64,000 bases of DNA, from positions 1 through 64,000 of the forward strand of contig NZ_FRAS01000011.1 in assembly GCF_900142395.1 (NCBI RefSeq), read 5' to 3'. The notes beneath the pieces are model-generated. The model saw only the letters and a list, made by a program, of their open reading frames with translations. It was not told the origin of the DNA and did no database searches. This document shows, piece by piece, positions 26,653 through 34,462 of the stretch. The translations under genes and the position numbers were made by a program. The stretch is from Hymenobacter psychrotolerans DSM 18569. Its GTDB lineage: Bacteria > Bacteroidota > Bacteroidia > Cytophagales > Hymenobacteraceae. How positions within the stretch are numbered: position 1 is the first letter of the stretch; each line of letters begins with the position of its first letter.

Positions 26653-26695
26653 AAGAAAAAGCCCCGCTGGCGCTATGCCGGCGGGGCTTTTCTTG
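26653..26695. terminator. Bidirectional intrinsic terminator after clpB
   Basis: AAGAAAAAGCCCCGC and GCGGGGCTTTTCTT form the stem. A and T runs on both sides serve clpB (+) and the convergent small-protein gene at 26705-27085 (-). Confidence 0.88.
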
Positions 26696-26704
26696 CGTGT
26701 GGTG

Positions 26705-27085
26705 CTAGCCTTTGAAATGCTTCTGCTTCAGGCGGCGCCGAATGTTTTTCGGGATGGGTTTGCCTTGCTGGTAGGCGCTCAGGATTTCTTCTTCTTTTGC
26801 CTTGCTGAACCGGACGCTTTTCGCAATGGCAACGCTCGACAGCACGGCGCCCAACCCCAGGGTCACGCCGCCGCCATCAGTTCCCTGGGCAGTACTCACG
26901 GCGCCATATCCCAGAAAATAGCCTCCGGGCAAGGCCAAAATGGTGCTTCCGGTGCGCCGCTTGGCAAACAGGCGCTGTACCGCCTTCGTGGAATCGGCGG
27001 GCTCGGCGGCTTGGGCAAACAAAGAGAAAGAACTCAATCCTAACAGACCGGTCAGAACGCCGGTCCGGAGTAGATGTGAAATCAT
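26705..27085 (-). CDS. Small exported protein, RFSKxKE family (copy A)
   Basis: A 126-residue protein with a Sec signal peptide (residues 1 to about 25, ending LFAQA). It then has DSTKAVQRLFAKRRTG, a glycine-rich hydrophobic middle (about residues 48-88) that may be one or two membrane helices, and a basic C-terminal block SVRFSKAKEEEILSAYQQG followed by PIPKNIRRRLK. The same plan is found in the genes at 27603-28085 and 44760-45221. I do not recognise a characterised family. A membrane-anchored protein with a cytoplasmic or periplasmic basic tail is likely. Confidence 0.75.
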   Translation of the reverse strand: MISHLLRTGVLTGLLGLSSFSLFAQAAEPADSTKAVQRLFAKRRTGSTILALPGGYFLGYGAVSTAQGTDGGGVTLGLGAVLSSVAIAKSVRFSKAKEEEILSAYQQGKPIPKNIRRRLKQKHFKG

Positions 27086-27181
27086 GTAAAAAGGAAGGTG
27101 AGAAATGGGGTATTTAGTTAGATGTTCTTGATTTATCCCACTAGCGAAGACGCCCCGAAATGCGTCTTGCGCAATGACCAG

Positions 27182-27352
27182 TTACTTAGCGGTTTTGGCG
27201 GCCTGCCGCTTGCTATAGAAGTCGATACCAGCCTGTGCTGTATCACTGCGCAACTGCTGCTTAAACGTTTCGGATGGCAGATTAACAGGAGCCTGGCTCA
27301 TGGCCAGATAAGGCAGCAGCAAAGCACCGCCACCAAGTACTCGTAATAGCAT
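27182..27352 (-). CDS. Possible 56-residue exported peptide
   Basis: A short frame from ATG 27352 to TAA 27182. It encodes a hydrophobic start (MLLRVLGGGALLLPYLAMSQ) that reads as a signal peptide, then LPSETFKQQLRSDTAQAG and FYSKRQAAKTAK. The DTAQAGIDFYSKRQ segment resembles the DT..A....F..RR segment that follows the signal peptide in the neighbouring RFSKxKE family, so it may be a shortened member or a remnant. No Shine-Dalgarno is visible. It is one of two short frames filling a 517-nt gap. Confidence 0.4.
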   Translation of the reverse strand: MLLRVLGGGALLLPYLAMSQAPVNLPSETFKQQLRSDTAQAGIDFYSKRQAAKTAK

Positions 27353-27429
27353 AAAAGCGAGAAGCCAGGATAAAATCGGAGTCGCAATATACTGCCCTAA
27401 CCTAAAAAGATTGCAGCGCTCAAAACAAT

Positions 27430-27606
27430 TTAATTTCTTCTCACACCCAGGTTATTCGTGCTACTGGCGTTTGCTGAACCGGTAGTTGGTATTAAAGAAT
27501 CTGGGGCCATTTTCTTCTCCAGAACGTGCGGCAGCCTATGGGTTTGCTCGTAAGCCGCTACAGCTTTCTGCCTGCTTTTTTTGTCGCCGTAACAGCTATA
27601 CTTCAC
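27430..27606 (-). CDS. Possible 58-residue protein overlapping the previous stop
   Basis: A frame from GTG 27606 to TAA 27430, where the GTG overlaps the TGA stop of the family member at 27603-28085 (GTGA). It begins MKYSCYGDKKSRQKAVAAYE and continues QTHRLPHVLEKKMAPDS before a Ser/Asn-rich tail. The AYEQTHRLPHVLEKK part is faintly like the C-terminal block of the RFSKxKE family. It may be a real coupled gene or a remnant of a duplicated copy. Confidence 0.3.
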   Translation of the reverse strand: MKYSCYGDKKSRQKAVAAYEQTHRLPHVLEKKMAPDSLIPTTGSANASSTNNLGVRRN

Positions 27607-28085
27607 CGGAAGTAGCGAGGACGTAAACGGGCAATTATTCTTTCAGGCAGTGGTGCCCCGTTGGTGTAAGACACCAGTAGTGCAACTTCTTTTTTGCTAC
27701 TGAACCGGATGTATTTAGCTGTTCCTATAGCAGTTGGCATGACGCCCAATAGCCCAACCCCACTGGCTACGCTCATAAAGTCGGTGCTTGCCAGGGCCAT
27801 AGGAACTAGCATGGTTAGCGAAACTGCTCCTATACTCATTCCGGCAATGCCCGCTGTCCTACGCCGGGCGAAGAGCTTTGCAATGGCCCGTAGCGTATCC
27901 TGCTTACCGTTTGAAAAACGGCTAATGTCCATCAGAGCTATATCTGCTTTTGTCTCTGCTATGCCAGCGCTTTCACTATTGCTGCTCACTGCAAAAAGCG
28001 CGTCTGGCGAGGCCTGAGCTACAGCTTGCTTCGCAATACCAGAGAAAAGTACTAGGTAGCATAATAGGAGAAAGAGACGGACCAT
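27603..28085 (-). CDS. Small exported protein, RFSKxKE family (copy B)
   Basis: A 160-residue paralogue of the proteins at 26705 and 44760. It has a signal peptide (residues 1-23, ending AVAQA), a low-complexity Ser/Glu/Ala segment, then KQDTLRAIAKLFARRRTAG, a hydrophobic glycine-containing middle of about 55 residues, and the closing block KYIRFSSKKEVALLVSYTNG with PLPERIIARLRPRYFR. The three copies share spacing of all these parts. Function unknown. The gene is on the same strand as copy A, separated by a 517-nt region holding two short frames. Confidence 0.75.
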   Translation of the reverse strand: MVRLFLLLCYLVLFSGIAKQAVAQASPDALFAVSSNSESAGIAETKADIALMDISRFSNGKQDTLRAIAKLFARRRTAGIAGMSIGAVSLTMLVPMALASTDFMSVASGVGLLGVMPTAIGTAKYIRFSSKKEVALLVSYTNGAPLPERIIARLRPRYFR

Positions 28086-28310
28086 ATCCTGAGAGCAGTA
28101 AATTGATTACCTGCCGGAATATAGAGCCGCGCCCTGACACTTCAAGCTGATGGATGCTAAGACGTCAGGTATCGTAATATCCAAAACTTCAAGCCACCTT
28201 ACTGCTTTTCCTTCGCCAGAGTGTGGTTTATCGACCGCGCTGCTTGCTCGTGAAACGATTTATAAAGTCTGATCTTCTCAACTATTTACAGCGACTCGTG
28301 GTAACCCAAG

Positions 28311-29252
28311 CTACGCCACGGGTACATCTGCCAGCCAGTCAATATCCTTACGGAGCCAGGCTTGGGTAGCGGCTTCGGGCGAGCCGGGGGCGGGTGTGAG
28401 GTTGTAGTGCCACGCGGCCTGGGGCGGCAGGCTCATCAGGATGCTTTCGGTGCGGCCGCCGGTTTCCAGCCCGAAGCGCGTGCCCCGGTCGATGGCCAGG
28501 TTGAACTCGGCGTAGCGCCCGCGCCGCACCAGCTGCCACTGTTTCTGCTGCTCGGTATAAGGAAGGGCAGCGTTCTGGCGCATAATGGTGCCGTACGCCC
28601 GGCCATATACTTCGCCCACGTCCTGCACGAAGGCAAACAGCTCCTCAAACGAGCCGTCTTTGCCCACGGTGAGGCGGTCGAAGAAGATGCCGCCGATACC
28701 GCGCGTTTCCTGGCGGTGCGTGAGGTAGAAGTAGTCGTCGGCCCACTGCTTGAAGCGCGGGTAGTAGCTTTCGTCGTGGCGCTGGCACACTTCCCAGATC
28801 TGCTGATGAAACCAACGGGCCTGCTGCTCGTCCACGTAAATCGGGGTCAGATCCAGGCCGCCGCCAAACCACGCCTCCCCGTTGCCGGCCTCGAAGTAGC
28901 GCACGTTCATGTGCGAGATGGGCACCATGGGGCTGCGCGGATGCTGCACCACCGAAACGCCGGTAGCGAAGTAGCGCGGGTCGGGCATGAGTAGCTGCCG
29001 GGCTGCGGCTTCGCTCATCTCACCCCACACTGCCGAAAAAGCCACGCCGCCTTTTTCCAGTACGTTGCCGTTCTGAAATACGCGGGTACGCCCGCCTCCC
29101 CCACCCTCGTGCTGCCACAGGTCTTCGCTGAACTTCGTGCCGCTGCCATCAGCCGTTTCCAGCCGGTGGCAGAGCCAGTCCTGAAACTGGCGCATCCAGT
29201 TTTCGACCGTAGTACGCGGAGATGGCAGGGTTTTGGGAGCAGAGCTATACAT
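28311..29252 (-). CDS. hemF: Oxygen-dependent coproporphyrinogen III oxidase
   Basis: A 313-residue HemF, which converts coproporphyrinogen III to protoporphyrinogen IX by two O2-dependent decarboxylations. Strong family blocks include EDLWQHEGGGGGRTRVF, NVRYFEAG, GGGLDLTPIYVDE, DDYFYLTHRQETRGIGG, and FNLAIDRGTRFGLETGGRTE. ATG 29252 gives MYSSAPKTLPSPR; a frame extension of five codons is possible. It lies 58 nt downstream of the universal stress protein gene at the end of the micro-oxic respiration cluster, fitting the haem demand of cbb3 oxidase and haemoglobin, although it needs O2 itself. Confidence 0.95.
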   Translation of the reverse strand: MYSSAPKTLPSPRTTVENWMRQFQDWLCHRLETADGSGTKFSEDLWQHEGGGGGRTRVFQNGNVLEKGGVAFSAVWGEMSEAAARQLLMPDPRYFATGVSVVQHPRSPMVPISHMNVRYFEAGNGEAWFGGGLDLTPIYVDEQQARWFHQQIWEVCQRHDESYYPRFKQWADDYFYLTHRQETRGIGGIFFDRLTVGKDGSFEELFAFVQDVGEVYGRAYGTIMRQNAALPYTEQQKQWQLVRRGRYAEFNLAIDRGTRFGLETGGRTESILMSLPPQAAWHYNLTPAPGSPEAATQAWLRKDIDWLADVPVA

Positions 29253-29310
29253 GGCAATCAGTAGCAAAAAGGAAGAAAAACGGGTTAACAGTTACTACAG
29301 GCGGCCGGCA

Positions 29311-30225
29311 TCAGGCCCAGCGTACGGCGTGGTAGTCGGGCAGCGCCACCGGGCGCTGCTCCTGTGCCAGCCGCTCGGCACACCGGTGGCAGCAGGCCGC
29401 GCTGGCGGCCCGCTCCGTAGTGCGCAGCACCAATACCGGAATCTGGGTGTGGTAGGCGCGGGTGGTCGTGTAGCACGAGTCGAAGTACTGCAGCAGCTGA
29501 GCCCGGCTGGTGGGCGCTACCACGAGCAGCTGGGCCTGGGTGCGGGCACAGAACTCACTGACGGCCTCCAGCGGCGCATCGTCTTCGAGCAGGTGGGGCA
29601 TGATGCTGGTCCAGGTGAGCTGGGTGCTGGCGCGGCCTAAAGCCTGCTTCAGCTGGCGGCGCTGTCCGCGCGTGTCTGGTGCGTAGAACTGTACTAAGTC
29701 AAGGTCGCCGGGGAAGGCACTTTCCAGTGCCGAAAGCCGGGGCAATACGTTCAGGTGCAGCGAGGCAAAATCGGCGGAAAACACCAAGCGGCTGGGCAGC
29801 GCCCGACGACCGGGCGGCACCACCAGCACCGGGCAGCTCACCAGCTCCGTAATGGCGGCGGCGTGGTTGCCAGGCGCTTCCTGCCGGCCGCAGTCAATGT
29901 GCTCGAGGCCCATTACCAGCAGGTCGGCGGCACAGGCGCTGGCCTCGGCCCGCACATGGTCGTGGAGGCAGCCGCCGAGCACCCGGTAGCGGTACCGGAT
30001 GCGGCGCCCGTCCTGGCGGGTGAGCTGCTGGTAGCGCAGACGCTCCACCAGGCTGCGCAGGCGCTGCTCTTCCGTGGCCAGGTCAGCGGGCTGACCGGTA
30101 TCCGTATCGGGAATGCAGCACAGCAACACGATTTCCGCCGGCCAGCGCACCGCCAGCTTATTGGCGTAGGTGAGGGTATGTTCGGCCGCTGCCGTGTGGT
30201 CGAGGGGAACGAGAATGGTTTTCAT
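29311..30225 (-). CDS. Universal stress protein with two UspA domains
   Basis: A 304-residue tandem UspA protein. Domain 1 (about residues 1-140) begins MKTILVPLDHTAAAEHTL and ends with SCPVLVVPPG. Domain 2 (about 145-275) ends IPVLVLRTTERA. The nucleotide-binding G-2x-G-9x-G(S/T) motif is degenerate, so ATP binding is doubtful. A Cys/His tail (AACCHRCAERL, about residues 278-288) is unusual and could bind metal. It lies 51 nt after the safE-type gene in the cbb3 cluster, where Usp genes are common in other bacteria, suggesting a role in low-oxygen stress. Confidence 0.85.
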   Translation of the reverse strand: MKTILVPLDHTAAAEHTLTYANKLAVRWPAEIVLLCCIPDTDTGQPADLATEEQRLRSLVERLRYQQLTRQDGRRIRYRYRVLGGCLHDHVRAEASACAADLLVMGLEHIDCGRQEAPGNHAAAITELVSCPVLVVPPGRRALPSRLVFSADFASLHLNVLPRLSALESAFPGDLDLVQFYAPDTRGQRRQLKQALGRASTQLTWTSIMPHLLEDDAPLEAVSEFCARTQAQLLVVAPTSRAQLLQYFDSCYTTTRAYHTQIPVLVLRTTERAASAACCHRCAERLAQEQRPVALPDYHAVRWA

Positions 30226-30276
30226 GCCAGGTAGTGGAGAGAAGGCGAAGCAGGGATGCGGGAAAGGAGTAAAAAG

Positions 30277-31005
30277 CTAGTGGCAGTAGTGCACGGTGTG
30301 CGGCCGGGCCGTGGCGGCGGGCACGGCGGCGGCCGGCAGCTGCGGGCTCACGTATGGAATGCCCAGCCCCAGCCCGCGCACAATGAAGAGTACCGCCAGT
30401 ACCGACGCCACGTAAGGCACGGCCTGCCGCATACGGGTGCGCCACAGCAGCGGCACCAGCTGCCCGCTCAGCGAAAGGCCCAGCATCAGCGGCAGCGTGC
30501 CCAGCCCGAAGCAGGCCATGTAGGCGGCGGCGCCCGCCACACCCGGCGCGCTGAGCGCCCCGGCCAGCGCCAAGTACACCAGGCCACAGGGCAGCAGCCC
30601 GTTCAGCAGGCCGGTGGTGTACAGCGCCGAAAAAGACGACCGTTGAAACAGGCGGGCCAGCGTGTTTTTCACCCAGGCCAGCGGGCGGCTAAGGCCCAGC
30701 GCACCAGCCAGCCGGGCCGTATGGCGTTCCGGCACGGCCACCAGCAGCAGAATCAGCACGCCGGAAGCCACCGACAGGCTTTGCTGCACGCCGGCCAGCC
30801 GCAGCCCCTGCCCTAGCAGGCCGGCGCCGGCGCCCAGCGCAGCATAGGTGGTGGTGCGGCCCAGGCTGTAGAGCAGCCGCCCGCCCACATAGCGCCACGA
30901 AGCGCCGGTGCCACCAGAGCCCGGCAGCGCCAAGGCAATGGCTCCGCACATGCCCACGCAGTGAAAGCTACCCAGTAATCCGAACAGAAAGCCGGCCCAA
31001 AGCAT
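30277..31005 (-). CDS. Sulfite exporter TauE/SafE-family membrane protein (cbb3-associated, CcoH/DsbD-like group)
   Basis: A 242-residue membrane protein with about six helices. The N-terminus carries GSFHCVGMCGAIALALPG, diagnostic for the subgroup found in cbb3 oxidase loci, and a second GLLPCGLVYLALAGAL motif follows in the middle. The two Cys-containing helices suggest copper or redox handling during oxidase assembly. ATG 31005 is preferred to a TTG at 31044, because it gives MLWAGFLFGLLGSFHCVGMC and puts operator site E (31072-31083) 72 nt upstream, like the spacing at ccoN. Confidence 0.85.
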   Translation of the reverse strand: MLWAGFLFGLLGSFHCVGMCGAIALALPGSGGTGASWRYVGGRLLYSLGRTTTYAALGAGAGLLGQGLRLAGVQQSLSVASGVLILLLVAVPERHTARLAGALGLSRPLAWVKNTLARLFQRSSFSALYTTGLLNGLLPCGLVYLALAGALSAPGVAGAAAYMACFGLGTLPLMLGLSLSGQLVPLLWRTRMRQAVPYVASVLAVLFIVRGLGLGIPYVSPQLPAAAVPAATARPHTVHYCH

Positions 31006-31071
31006 CAGCAGAAGAATAAAGCGAAGTGCTGTAACAGCCGGCAAGTACGGCCGGGGGCCAAAGGCATTCCA

Positions 31072-31083
31072 TGACGAAAATCA
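31072..31083. promoter_or_regulatory. Predicted Crp/Fnr-type operator, site E (upstream of safE)
   Basis: TGACGAAAATCA, flanked on the right by G. It matches the consensus TGACGAANNTCA seen at four other places in this region. Its centre is about 72 nt upstream of the safE-type ATG (31005), in the gap after fixH. Confidence 0.6.
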
Positions 31084-31085
31084 GC

Positions 31086-31556
31086 CTAGAAGCTGATTTT
31101 CTTCTCCACGAAATATGCCTGCTGGTCGGCCGTGAAATCCAGACGCACCCGCCAGTGGCCGGGCTGCATCTTGCTGGTGTTGATGTGCTGCTGCTGGTCG
31201 GCATCGGGCTGCAGCGGCAAGCTGAAATCCAGCTGCTGGTTGGAGGGCCGGAAAAACCGGATGTTGCCCCGCACGGCTTTCCCGGCCAGCGCGGGCGGCA
31301 GCTGCACGGTCAGGCGCTGGGTGGCAGCCTCATAGCGCAGGTCTACGGGGGCGGGCAGGGCGGCCGTGCGGGCCTCGGTTTCCATGCGCTGCTGGTAGGC
31401 CAGCTCCTGCTGGTAATAGTCGGTGCTGACCAGGTCTACGCTGCTGCGCATGGCCTGCTGCACCATGTAGCCGATGTAGGCGGCAAACAGCACGAACGTG
31501 GCCATGATGGCGTAGGGCCAGATGCTGCGCCGGGAAGTGGAATCGGGGGTAGTCAT
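31086..31556 (-). CDS. fixH: FixH family protein
   Basis: A 156-residue protein with one N-terminal transmembrane helix (SIWPYAIMATFVLFAAYIGY, about residues 11-30) and a periplasmic domain ending HWRVRLDFTADQQAYFVEKK, as in FixH/CcoH. FixH is required for maturation of cbb3 oxidase, probably in copper delivery together with the ccoI P-type ATPase. ATG 31556 (MTTPDSTSRR) is the start; the frame remains open upstream within the overlapping ccoG 3' end but without helix character. It is 28 nt downstream of ccoG. Confidence 0.87.
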   Translation of the reverse strand: MTTPDSTSRRSIWPYAIMATFVLFAAYIGYMVQQAMRSSVDLVSTDYYQQELAYQQRMETEARTAALPAPVDLRYEAATQRLTVQLPPALAGKAVRGNIRFFRPSNQQLDFSLPLQPDADQQQHINTSKMQPGHWRVRLDFTADQQAYFVEKKISF

Positions 31557-31584
31557 GGGAAGGAATGCATTTCCGGGCCTGGGC

Positions 31585-32994
31585 TTACTGCACCGGGCCG
31601 AGGAATTTGGTGCTGGTTTCGGTGATGAGCTGCTTGCCGCTGAACACCCCAATGCGGATTTCCTGATTGGTACGGTGCAGGGCGGTGCGGGGCAGCTCGG
31701 CGAAGAACACGCCCTCTACTATGCCCTGCGCGGGCAGCTTCAGGCCCTTGGCGCCAACCAGCGAAATGCGGCCCTGCGCCGGCTCCAGTACCCGCAGCGT
31801 GACGGGGTACGGGTGGTTGGTTTTGTTGATGACCGAGATGTTGTAGAGGTTGGTGATGGTGCCCCGGTCGGTTTTCTGGAACAGCTGGCCCGGGGTGCGC
31901 AGCACGGTAGCCGCCACATTATCCCGCGAGAGCAGCAGGCCCGCCAATGCCACCATCAGCACCACCAGTACCCCGGAAAGCGCCTTCATGCGGCCCGTAA
32001 TCCGGAACTTGCGGCCCTGCGCAATATCGTTTTCCGAGGCGTGCCGGATCAGGTTGGGCGGCAGATCAATCATGGCCATGATGCTGTTGCAGGCATCAAT
32101 GCAGGCGGTGCAGTTGGTGCACTCCAGCTGCTGGGCGCCGTTGCGGATGTCGATGCCGGTGGGGCACACCTGCACGCACTGGTGGCAGTCGATACAGTCG
32201 CCGGCGGTGCGCGCCTGGTTTTTGCGCAGCTTCTCGCGCGGCTCGCCCCGCTGGTAGTCGTAGGCCACCACCAGGCTGTCCTTGTCGAGCAACACGCCCT
32301 GCAGGCGGCCGTAGGGGCAGGCAATGGTGCAGACCTGTTCCCGGAACCGCGCAAAAACCGCGTAGAACACGCCCGTAAACACCACCATCGAGGTAAGGCC
32401 GCCGAGGTGGGCCGTGGGCGGATCAGTAATGATGCTGACCAGCGCATCGGAGCCGATGATGTAGGCCAGAAACGTGTTGGCAATCAGGAAGGAAATCAGC
32501 AGAAACAGTGCGTGCTTGGTGGTTTTGCGCCAGAGCTTGTCCCAGTCCAGCTCGCGCCGGTCCAGGGCTTTCTGCTGGGGCGCGTCGCCTTCCAGCCAGT
32601 ACTCGATGCGCCGGAACACCATTTCCAGAAAGATGGTCTGAGGACATACCCAGCCGCAGAAAGCCCGCCCGTACACCACCGTAAACAGGATGATGAACAC
32701 CAGAAACGTGAGCGAGGCCAGCAGCAGCACGAAGAAATCCTGGGGCCAGAAAATCTGGCCCAGCACGATGAACTTGCGCGCCGGCAGGTTCAGCATCAGC
32801 ACCGGCAGCCCGTTGATGCGCAGCCAGGGCCCGGCAAACAGCAGCGCCAGCAACCCGTAGCTGATCCACTTGCGGGCGCGGTAGAGCCGGCCCGTGGGCT
32901 TCTTGGGGTAGAGCCACACCCGCTTGCCGGCCGCGTCTACCGTAGCAATAGTGTCGCGGTAGGAATCGTCGGGTTTGAACTGGGTGGTGGACAT
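31585..32994 (-). CDS. ccoG: Cytochrome c oxidase accessory protein CcoG (FixG)
   Basis: A 469-residue polyferredoxin with five transmembrane helices in its N-terminal half and a cytoplasmic or periplasmic Fe-S domain. Two CxxCxxCxxxC clusters are visible, at about residues 260-290: CIDCHQCVQVCP and CTNCTACIDAC, with CPYGRLQGVLLD just before and CPQTIFLEMVFRR earlier. The C-terminal domain is the Ig-like CcoG tail (about 365-469). CcoG reduces Cu(II) for cbb3 assembly. It is followed by fixH and safE, giving the usual ccoGHS order with ccoS at a separate place here. Confidence 0.94.
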   Translation of the reverse strand: MSTTQFKPDDSYRDTIATVDAAGKRVWLYPKKPTGRLYRARKWISYGLLALLFAGPWLRINGLPVLMLNLPARKFIVLGQIFWPQDFFVLLLASLTFLVFIILFTVVYGRAFCGWVCPQTIFLEMVFRRIEYWLEGDAPQQKALDRRELDWDKLWRKTTKHALFLLISFLIANTFLAYIIGSDALVSIITDPPTAHLGGLTSMVVFTGVFYAVFARFREQVCTIACPYGRLQGVLLDKDSLVVAYDYQRGEPREKLRKNQARTAGDCIDCHQCVQVCPTGIDIRNGAQQLECTNCTACIDACNSIMAMIDLPPNLIRHASENDIAQGRKFRITGRMKALSGVLVVLMVALAGLLLSRDNVAATVLRTPGQLFQKTDRGTITNLYNISVINKTNHPYPVTLRVLEPAQGRISLVGAKGLKLPAQGIVEGVFFAELPRTALHRTNQEIRIGVFSGKQLITETSTKFLGPVQ

Positions 32995-33027
32995 GGCAGA
33001 GGTAGACGTGTAAATGCGTTTTATAGG

Positions 33028-33072
33028 AACGTCCGGCTGAGCGAAGCCGAAGCAACCGCTCAGCCGGACGTT
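33028..33072. repeat. Perfect hairpin between ccoP and ccoG
   Basis: AACGTCCGGCTGAGCG and CGCTCAGCCGGACGTT form a 16-bp stem with a 13-nt loop. On the minus (transcribed) strand no T run follows, so it is more likely a transcript-stabilising or attenuating hairpin than a full terminator. Confidence 0.75.
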
Positions 33073-33088
33073 CTTTTTGCCAGCAATG

Positions 33089-33985
33089 CTAGAGCTTGAC
33101 TACCGGTTTGCCGGCGGTTTCCTTCTCGCCCTGCGGCTCTTTGGCGCCGGCAGGCTTGGTGCCCTGCAGGCTCAGGATGTAGGAGCTGACCTGCAGAATC
33201 TGCTTGCCGGAGAGCTTGCCTTTCCAGGCCACCATGCCTTTGCTGGTGACGCCGAACTTCACGGTTTTGTAGACGTGGTTCACTTCGCCGCCGTGCAGCC
33301 AGTATTCGTCGGTCAGGTTGGGGCCCACTTTGCCTTCGGCGCTCTGGCCGTGGCAGGCGGCGCAGTTGCTGGCATAAATCGACTTGCCTTCACTCAGATC
33401 AGCGGGTGTGGCCAGCGCCTGATAGGTCGTCAGCTTGTTGGGGTCGTCAGCGTCGGGCGAAACGAGCAGGGCAGCCTGGCGCATTTCGGTTTCGTATTCG
33501 GCGCCCTGCAGCGGGCCGGCCTGGGCCACGTGGTAGTAGCCCACATACGCCACCGCAAACAGAATGGTGGCGTAGAAGCTGTACTTCCACCACGGCGGCA
33601 GGTCGTTGTCGAATTCGTGAATTCCGTCGTAGTCGTGGTCGAGCAGCTCGTCGCGCACTTCGCCTTTCACCAGTGTGGCGTCGCCGACGAGCAGGCCCAG
33701 CACCCGGCCGCTCCAGGAGTGGCGCACGGTGGGCAGCTCATACACTTTGCGCAGTTGGGGCCGCATCTGCACCGCAATACCCACAAAGGTGAGCAGCAGC
33801 ACCAGCAGCAGGAAAATCAGCAGACTGATCAGCACCCAGAACAGGACTTGCTGGCTGCTCATACCGGCGGCTTTGGCCGGCGCGGCTGCGGCTTCGGGCG
33901 TCTGGGCCACCGCCCGCAGGCCGGTCAGCAGGAGGCTGGCTACTGTCACAGCGGCAGAAGTGCGAAATTTCATCGGGCTTAGCAT
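33089..33985 (-). CDS. ccoP: cbb3-type cytochrome c oxidase subunit III (CcoP), single haem c
   Basis: A 298-residue membrane-bound cytochrome. A signal-like first helix (residues 1-25) is followed by two more helices (about 40-65 and 140-160, with the PPWWKYSFY motif of FixP_N). One c-type haem site, CAACH, lies at about residue 216, and the Met ligand is probably in the KGMVAWKG segment. Proteobacterial CcoP usually has two haems; one is common in Bacteroidota. ATG 33985 is used because AAAGGGGGG lies about 7-14 nt upstream on the coding strand, a rare good Shine-Dalgarno; MKF at 33973 is the alternative. It overlaps the upstream gene by 7 nt. Confidence 0.9.
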   Translation of the reverse strand: MLSPMKFRTSAAVTVASLLLTGLRAVAQTPEAAAAPAKAAGMSSQQVLFWVLISLLIFLLLVLLLTFVGIAVQMRPQLRKVYELPTVRHSWSGRVLGLLVGDATLVKGEVRDELLDHDYDGIHEFDNDLPPWWKYSFYATILFAVAYVGYYHVAQAGPLQGAEYETEMRQAALLVSPDADDPNKLTTYQALATPADLSEGKSIYASNCAACHGQSAEGKVGPNLTDEYWLHGGEVNHVYKTVKFGVTSKGMVAWKGKLSGKQILQVSSYILSLQGTKPAGAKEPQGEKETAGKPVVKL

Positions 33986-34239
33986 GCGGGTACCCCCCTT
34001 TCTGCTGCGGTAGTATCGGTTGGGGTTTCGGCCGAATACTGCCGGCGGTGTCTGAGCTGCGAGGACACCATGGCGCCCGTGAGCACCACGGCCAGTGCCA
34101 CCAGCGCCAGCAGGCCAAGCACAAATCCGAACAGGAGGTTGGAGCCGCCCGAAGCCGGAGCAGCGGGCGTTTGGGCGGCGGCCAGGTAGCCCATCAGCAG
34201 GCCCAGGCCGGTCAGGAAAAAGGTACGTTTGGTTAGCAT
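33979..34239 (-). CDS. Small membrane protein of the cbb3 operon, unassigned
   Basis: An 86-residue protein with two hydrophobic segments, one at residues 5-22 (signal-like, FFLTGLGLLMGYLAAAQ) and one at about 35-58 (LLFGFVLGLLALVALAVVLTG), and a basic/acidic C-terminal tail. It overlaps ccoQ upstream and ccoP downstream by 7 nt each, so it is clearly part of the oxidase operon. It is not a recognised cbb3 subunit and may be an accessory or additional small subunit. Confidence 0.8.
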   Translation of the reverse strand: MLTKRTFFLTGLGLLMGYLAAAQTPAAPASGGSNLLFGFVLGLLALVALAVVLTGAMVSSQLRHRRQYSAETPTDTTAAERGVPAC

Positions 34240-34433
34240 AGCGCGTCGGGTTCGGCGTGGGCCTGCAGCGTGTCATCATCGTGCAGCGGCAGCTGGCTCA
34301 TGGTGCTGATGTGCTGGCGGTTGACGACCACCACGTACAGCAGCAGCCCCAGGAAAAAGAGAAAGAAGATGAAGAAGGAAATGAGCGGATACAGCTCAAT
34401 GCCGGCAATGGATTGCAAAACGTTCTTGTACAT
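34233..34433 (-). CDS. ccoQ: CcoQ-like small cbb3 oxidase subunit
   Basis: A 66-residue single-span membrane protein (helix at about residues 17-37, PLISFFIFFLFFLGLLLYVV), lying between ccoNO and ccoP as CcoQ does. CcoQ stabilises the CcoNOP complex. The N-terminus MYKNVLQSIAGIELYPL matches the Bacteroidota form. It starts 29 nt after ccoNO and overlaps the next gene by 7 nt. Confidence 0.87.
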   Translation of the reverse strand: MYKNVLQSIAGIELYPLISFFIFFLFFLGLLLYVVVVNRQHISTMSQLPLHDDDTLQAHAEPDALC

Positions 34434-34462
34434 GGCAGCGGATAGTTAAGGGGCCGGTCAGG

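Noticed and set aside
33028..33072. Rho-independent terminator between ccoP and ccoG
   Set aside because: The stem is perfect but no T run follows on the transcribed strand; kept as a hairpin only.
31522..33099. 525-codon plus-strand frame opposite ccoG
   Set aside because: Antisense shadow of a well-conserved gene, rich in His, Gln and Ala as expected from reverse reading.
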